DNA of 25,418 nucleotides from Rhodospirillaceae bacterium (GTDB lineage Bacteria; Pseudomonadota; Alphaproteobacteria; UBA828): assembly GCA_028819955.1 (NCBI GenBank), contig JAPPKP010000049.1, positions 1 to 25,418 on the forward strand, given 5' to 3'. The translations under genes were made by a program, and so were the position numbers. Positions 23,177 through 25,418 of the stretch are shown here, piece by piece. Every line of letters begins with the position of its first letter. Positions within the stretch are counted from its first letter, which is position 1. The notes under the pieces are model-generated. The model searched no databases and was not told the origin of the DNA. It saw nothing but the letters and a program-made list of their open reading frames with translations.

Positions 23177-24042
23177 CGGTCCCTCGTGCGCGGGAAGAGC
23201 CCGTTGGGCCGGAGCACGAGCACGATCAGGAACGCGACGTGCCCCGCGAGGATCTGCCCGCCGGGGTGGAACTTGGCGCCGATGGCCTGGGCGACGCCCA
23301 GGATCACGCCGCCGGCGAGCGTGCCCCACAGGCTCCCCAGCCCGCCGATGATCACCGCCTCGAAGGCGTAGAGCAGCCGCGCCGGCCCGATGGCGGGCGA
23401 GAAGTTGGTGCGGATCGCCATGAAGGTGCCCGCGAGCGCGACCACCGCGAGCGCCAGCGCCATCGCGAGCGCGAAGACGTGGCGGTTGTCGATGCCCATC
23501 AGCGCCGCGGTCTCGTGGTCGTCGGAGGTCGCGCGGAAGGCGGTCCCCAGCCGCGTGCGGAAGAGCACGAGCTGCAGGGCGGCGATCACGCCGACCGCCG
23601 AGAGGAAGACGATGAGCGGGAACCAGCCTATGGCGATCTGCTCGCCGATGGCGATGCTCGCCGTCTCCAGCGCGCCGGCCTTGAGCCGCTGGGTGTCGGC
23701 GGAGAACACCTCCAGCAGGACGTTCTGGATGATGATCGAGAGGCCGAAGGTCACCAGCAGCGGCGGCAGGATGTCGCGGCCCAGCGTGAGGTTGAGGATG
23801 CCGCGCTGGAGCGCGTAGCCGATCCCCGCCATCACCGGCACGATGACGATCAGGCTGATGAGCGGGTGCACGCCGGTGCCGTTGAACATGGCGAGGCCGA
23901 GGAAGGCCGCGAGCACGATCAGATCGCCATGGGCGATGTTGACCAGCCGCATCACGCCGAAGATCAGCGAGAGCCCGGTCGCGAACAGCGCGTAGAGCCC
24001 GCCCAGCAGCACGCCCTGAATGATGGCGTCGAGCCACTCCAT
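23173..24042 (-). CDS. livH: Branched-chain amino acid-type ABC transporter permease LivH
   Basis: Inner-membrane permease subunit, 289 residues, with about eight hydrophobic segments. The N-terminus GVLLGGLYALFATGLSLIFG (10-29) and MRLVNIAHGD (31-40) are the family hallmark. DDHETAALMGIDNRHVFALA in the middle loop and GGLGSLWGTLAGGVILGV near the C-terminus also fit. It pairs with LivM, whose GTG start overlaps its stop. An AGGAG lies about 12 bases before the ATG. It is separated from the upstream livF by 217 bases that hold a palindromic repeat element, which is unusual inside a liv operon. Confidence 0.94.
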   Translation of the reverse strand: MEWLDAIIQGVLLGGLYALFATGLSLIFGVMRLVNIAHGDLIVLAAFLGLAMFNGTGVHPLISLIVIVPVMAGIGYALQRGILNLTLGRDILPPLLVTFGLSIIIQNVLLEVFSADTQRLKAGALETASIAIGEQIAIGWFPLIVFLSAVGVIAALQLVLFRTRLGTAFRATSDDHETAALMGIDNRHVFALAMALALAVVALAGTFMAIRTNFSPAIGPARLLYAFEAVIIGGLGSLWGTLAGGVILGVAQAIGAKFHPGGQILAGHVAFLIVLVLRPNGLFPRTRDR

Positions 24043-24105
24043 CGCAGGTCAGGCGCTCCTAAGTCCTTGTCCTAACGATACGAATGACCAGCGTTCGCCT
24101 CATTC

Positions 24106-24213
24106 CGTCATGCCCGGACTTGATCCGGGCATCCAGCCGTGTTGAGCAAAACCGGGGGGCTCTCGTGGATGGCCGGGTCACCCCCGGACTTGATCCGGGG
24201 GCCGGCCATGACG
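24106..24213. repeat. Dispersed palindromic repeat element (REP/RIME-like), two hairpins
   Basis: Two 21-base palindromes share the core GGACTTGATCC: TGCCCGGA-CTTGA-TCCGGGCA (24111-24131) and CCCCCGGA-CTTGA-TCCGGGGG (24181-24201). They are nested within outer inverted copies CGTCATG (24106-24112) and CATGACG (24207-24213), and CATCCA (24130-24135) faces TGGATG (24166-24171). The whole ~108-base unit can fold into a branched structure. Intergenic repeats with the TGCCCGGACTTGATCCGGGCA core are abundant in many Alphaproteobacteria, to my knowledge. It lies between livF and livH in the transcript and may attenuate or terminate it. Confidence 0.85.
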
Positions 24214-24259
24214 AGAGGGAGAGGCTGGTGATACTCGTCATCTGTTCCGGGACCCCGCC

Positions 24260-24973
24260 CTAGACCCCGAAATAGGCCGTAGCGACGTCTTCGCGGGAGA
24301 GGTCGTCCGGCTTGCCCTGGAGCGAGACGCGGCCCTCCTGGAAGCAGTAGACGCGGTCGGCGACGGCAAGCGCCTGGTTGATGTCCTGCTCGACCACGAC
24401 GATCGTCGTTCCCTCGGAGACGATCACGGGCAGCACGGCATAGATCTGCCGGATGATGACGGGCGCGAGCCCCAGGCTGAGCTCGTCGCAGAGCAGGAGG
24501 GTCGGGTTGCTCATCAGCGCGCGGCCGATGGCGCACATCTGCTGCTCGCCGCCGCTGAGCGCGGTTCCCGGCGTCGCGCGACGCTCCCGCAAGACCGGGA
24601 AGAGCTCGTGGACCCGCTCGATCCGCCACGGCCCCGTGCGCTTGCCGTAGGCGCCGAGACGCAGGTTCTCTTCCACCGAGAGCGAGGGGAAGAGCAGCCG
24701 CCCCTCGGGCACGAGTGCCACGCCGCGGCGCACGATCTCGTGGGCGGGCAGGTGCCCGATGGGCTCGCCCTCGAACGTGACCTGCGCACGCGCGCTCGCA
24801 AGCTGCCCGACCACGCTCCTGAGGAACGTCGATTTCCCCGCCCCGTTGGCGCCGATGATGGCCACGGTCTCGCCGCGCGCCACGTGCACGTCGATACCGA
24901 AGAGCGCCTGAAAATCCCCGTAGAACGCGGTGAGGTCGTGGGTCGCCAGCACCGTCTCTGGCACCGCGCTCAT
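24260..24973 (-). CDS. livF: Branched-chain amino acid-type ABC transporter ATP-binding protein LivF
   Basis: Cytosolic ATPase subunit, 237 residues, the usual LivF size. Walker A GANGAGKS is at 41-48, the Q-loop region VPEGRLLFPSLSVEENL follows, then the signature LSGGEQQMCAIGRALM, Walker B LLLCDELSLGLAP, and H-loop-region residues VVVEQDINQALAVADRVY. The Walker B Cys-Asp-Glu and EQD (in place of the usual TH at the switch) are typical of LivF. ATG at 24973 overlaps the livG stop by four bases (ATGA). The frame is open much farther upstream, but that part is a shadow of livG. The downstream repeat element separates it from livH. Confidence 0.95.
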   Translation of the reverse strand: MSAVPETVLATHDLTAFYGDFQALFGIDVHVARGETVAIIGANGAGKSTFLRSVVGQLASARAQVTFEGEPIGHLPAHEIVRRGVALVPEGRLLFPSLSVEENLRLGAYGKRTGPWRIERVHELFPVLRERRATPGTALSGGEQQMCAIGRALMSNPTLLLCDELSLGLAPVIIRQIYAVLPVIVSEGTTIVVVEQDINQALAVADRVYCFQEGRVSLQGKPDDLSREDVATAYFGV

Positions 24974-25418
24974 TCGGCGCTGATCCCCATGTAGACCTCC
25001 TGCACCTCCGCGCTCGCCATCACCTGATGCGGGTCGCCCTCGGCGAGCTTCTGGCCGAAGTTGATCACGATCAGCCGGCTCACCACCGAGAGCAGCGCGT
25101 GAACCACGTGCTCGATCCAGACGATCGAGACGCCGGTGCGGTGGATCGCCTTGACGGTGTCGACCAGCGCGAGGCATTCGTGCTCGGTGAGGCCGCCGGC
25201 GATCTCGTCCAGCAGCAGCACGCGCGGCCGGGTCGCGAGCGCTCGCGCCATCTCCAGCCGCTTGCGCTCCAGCAGGGTGAGCGCGCCGGCCAGCGCGTTC
25301 GCCTTCTCCAGGAGCCCGGTGCGCCCCAGGATCTCGTGGCACTCCTCATAGCACGCGGCCTCGGAGCGGCTGCCGCCGAAGGCCGCGCCCACCAGCAGGT
25401 TCTCGAACACGGTCATGT
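24970..25418 (-). CDS. livG: Branched-chain amino acid-type ABC transporter ATP-binding protein LivG, 3' part (cut by window edge)
   Basis: Only the C-terminal ~149 residues lie in the window. The visible part begins at MTVFENLLVGA, which is internal in full LivG (after the Q-loop), so the true start is beyond 25418. The signature region reads LTLLERKRLEMARALA instead of LSxGQ, a variant common in LivG-like proteins. Walker B is RVLLLDEIAGGLTEHE, the switch region IVWIEHVV with the family's EH, and the C-terminal VINFGQKLAEGDP is diagnostic for LivG. Its stop overlaps the livF start. No periplasmic binding protein for this transporter is seen; it may be encoded to the right of the window. Confidence 0.95.
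   Translation of the reverse strand, partial: MTVFENLLVGAAFGGSRSEAACYEECHEILGRTGLLEKANALAGALTLLERKRLEMARALATRPRVLLLDEIAGGLTEHECLALVDTVKAIHRTGVSIVWIEHVVHALLSVVSRLIVINFGQKLAEGDPHQVMASAEVQEVYMGISAE

Noticed and set aside
22106..24037. A single 643-residue fused permease
   Set aside because: The part upstream of 23176 is the shadow of livH in another frame (Arg/Ala/His-rich, no membrane segments). The real livM starts at GTG 23176 with a GTGA overlap.
24043..24259. tRNA or small RNA gene in the livF-livH gap
   Set aside because: The folding potential is explained by the two palindromes with a repeated core; there is no cloverleaf, anticodon arm or CCA end.
24260..25342. A 360-residue version of LivF
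   Set aside because: Residues before MSAVPETV are the livG gene in another frame. LivF proteins are about 235 residues, and ATG 24973 overlaps the livG stop as is usual.

Overview
The window reads as a stretch of chromosome from a GC-rich alphaproteobacterium. The evidence is uniform high GC with strong GC3 bias, many carbohydrate and branched-chain ABC transport genes, Tat-exported binding proteins, and a dispersed palindromic repeat built on CCCGGACTTGATCCGGG in an intergenic gap, a repeat type I associate with Rhizobiales/Rhodospirillales. No rRNA, tRNA, CRISPR array, transposase or phage gene was found. The only clearly atypical composition is the AT-rich first ~180 bases.

Layout. (1) 1-614: gene-free, AT-rich at its left end. 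(2) 615-2795, + strand: Sfp-type phosphopantetheinyl transferase, a retinol-dehydrogenase-like SDR and a PhnB-like VOC protein. (3) 6103-2802, - strand: a tight operon of a PgdA-type polysaccharide deacetylase, a small CxxC protein of unknown function, a CobW/G3E metal-chaperone GTPase and a lambda-crystallin/L-gulonate-dehydrogenase-like enzyme. (4) 6104-6766: a gene-free gap containing 27 contiguous GGGA-led 9/10-mers (6196-6453). (5) 6767-18790: a sugar-oxidation locus. It has a MalK/UgpC-like ATPase (+); a minus-strand operon of SDR, Tat-exported binding protein, two permeases, aldose-1-epimerase-like protein and enolase-superfamily dehydratase; a divergent plus-strand group of SMP-30 lactonase, PhyH-type dioxygenase and a second enolase-superfamily enzyme; and a convergent class III aminotransferase. 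(6) 18897-22089, +: a second carbohydrate ABC cassette with no ATPase of its own. (7) 25418-22106, -: a branched-chain/amide (Liv-type) ABC transporter, livG (cut by the window edge), livF, livH, livM, with a palindromic repeat unit between livF and livH.

How the genes may work together. Mutarotase, sugar dehydrogenase (SDR), lactonase (SMP-30) and sugar-acid dehydratase (enolase superfamily) are the steps of a non-phosphorylative, Entner-Doudoroff-like sugar oxidation. Here they are linked to a dedicated ABC importer. The closing aldolase or keto-deoxy-acid dehydrogenase and any regulator are absent from the window. The single MalK-like ATPase may energise both permease pairs. In both cassettes the binding-protein gene is separated from the first permease gene by a strong stem-loop that overlaps the permease translation start region. 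Such an arrangement could set high binding protein and low permease expression.

The most unusual item is the GGGA array. Its G-runs all lie on one strand with 6-7 nt loops, so it meets the usual G-quadruplex motif along its whole 258 nt. I know of no described family that it matches. The unknown small protein beside the G3E GTPase is the best candidate for an undescribed protein function.
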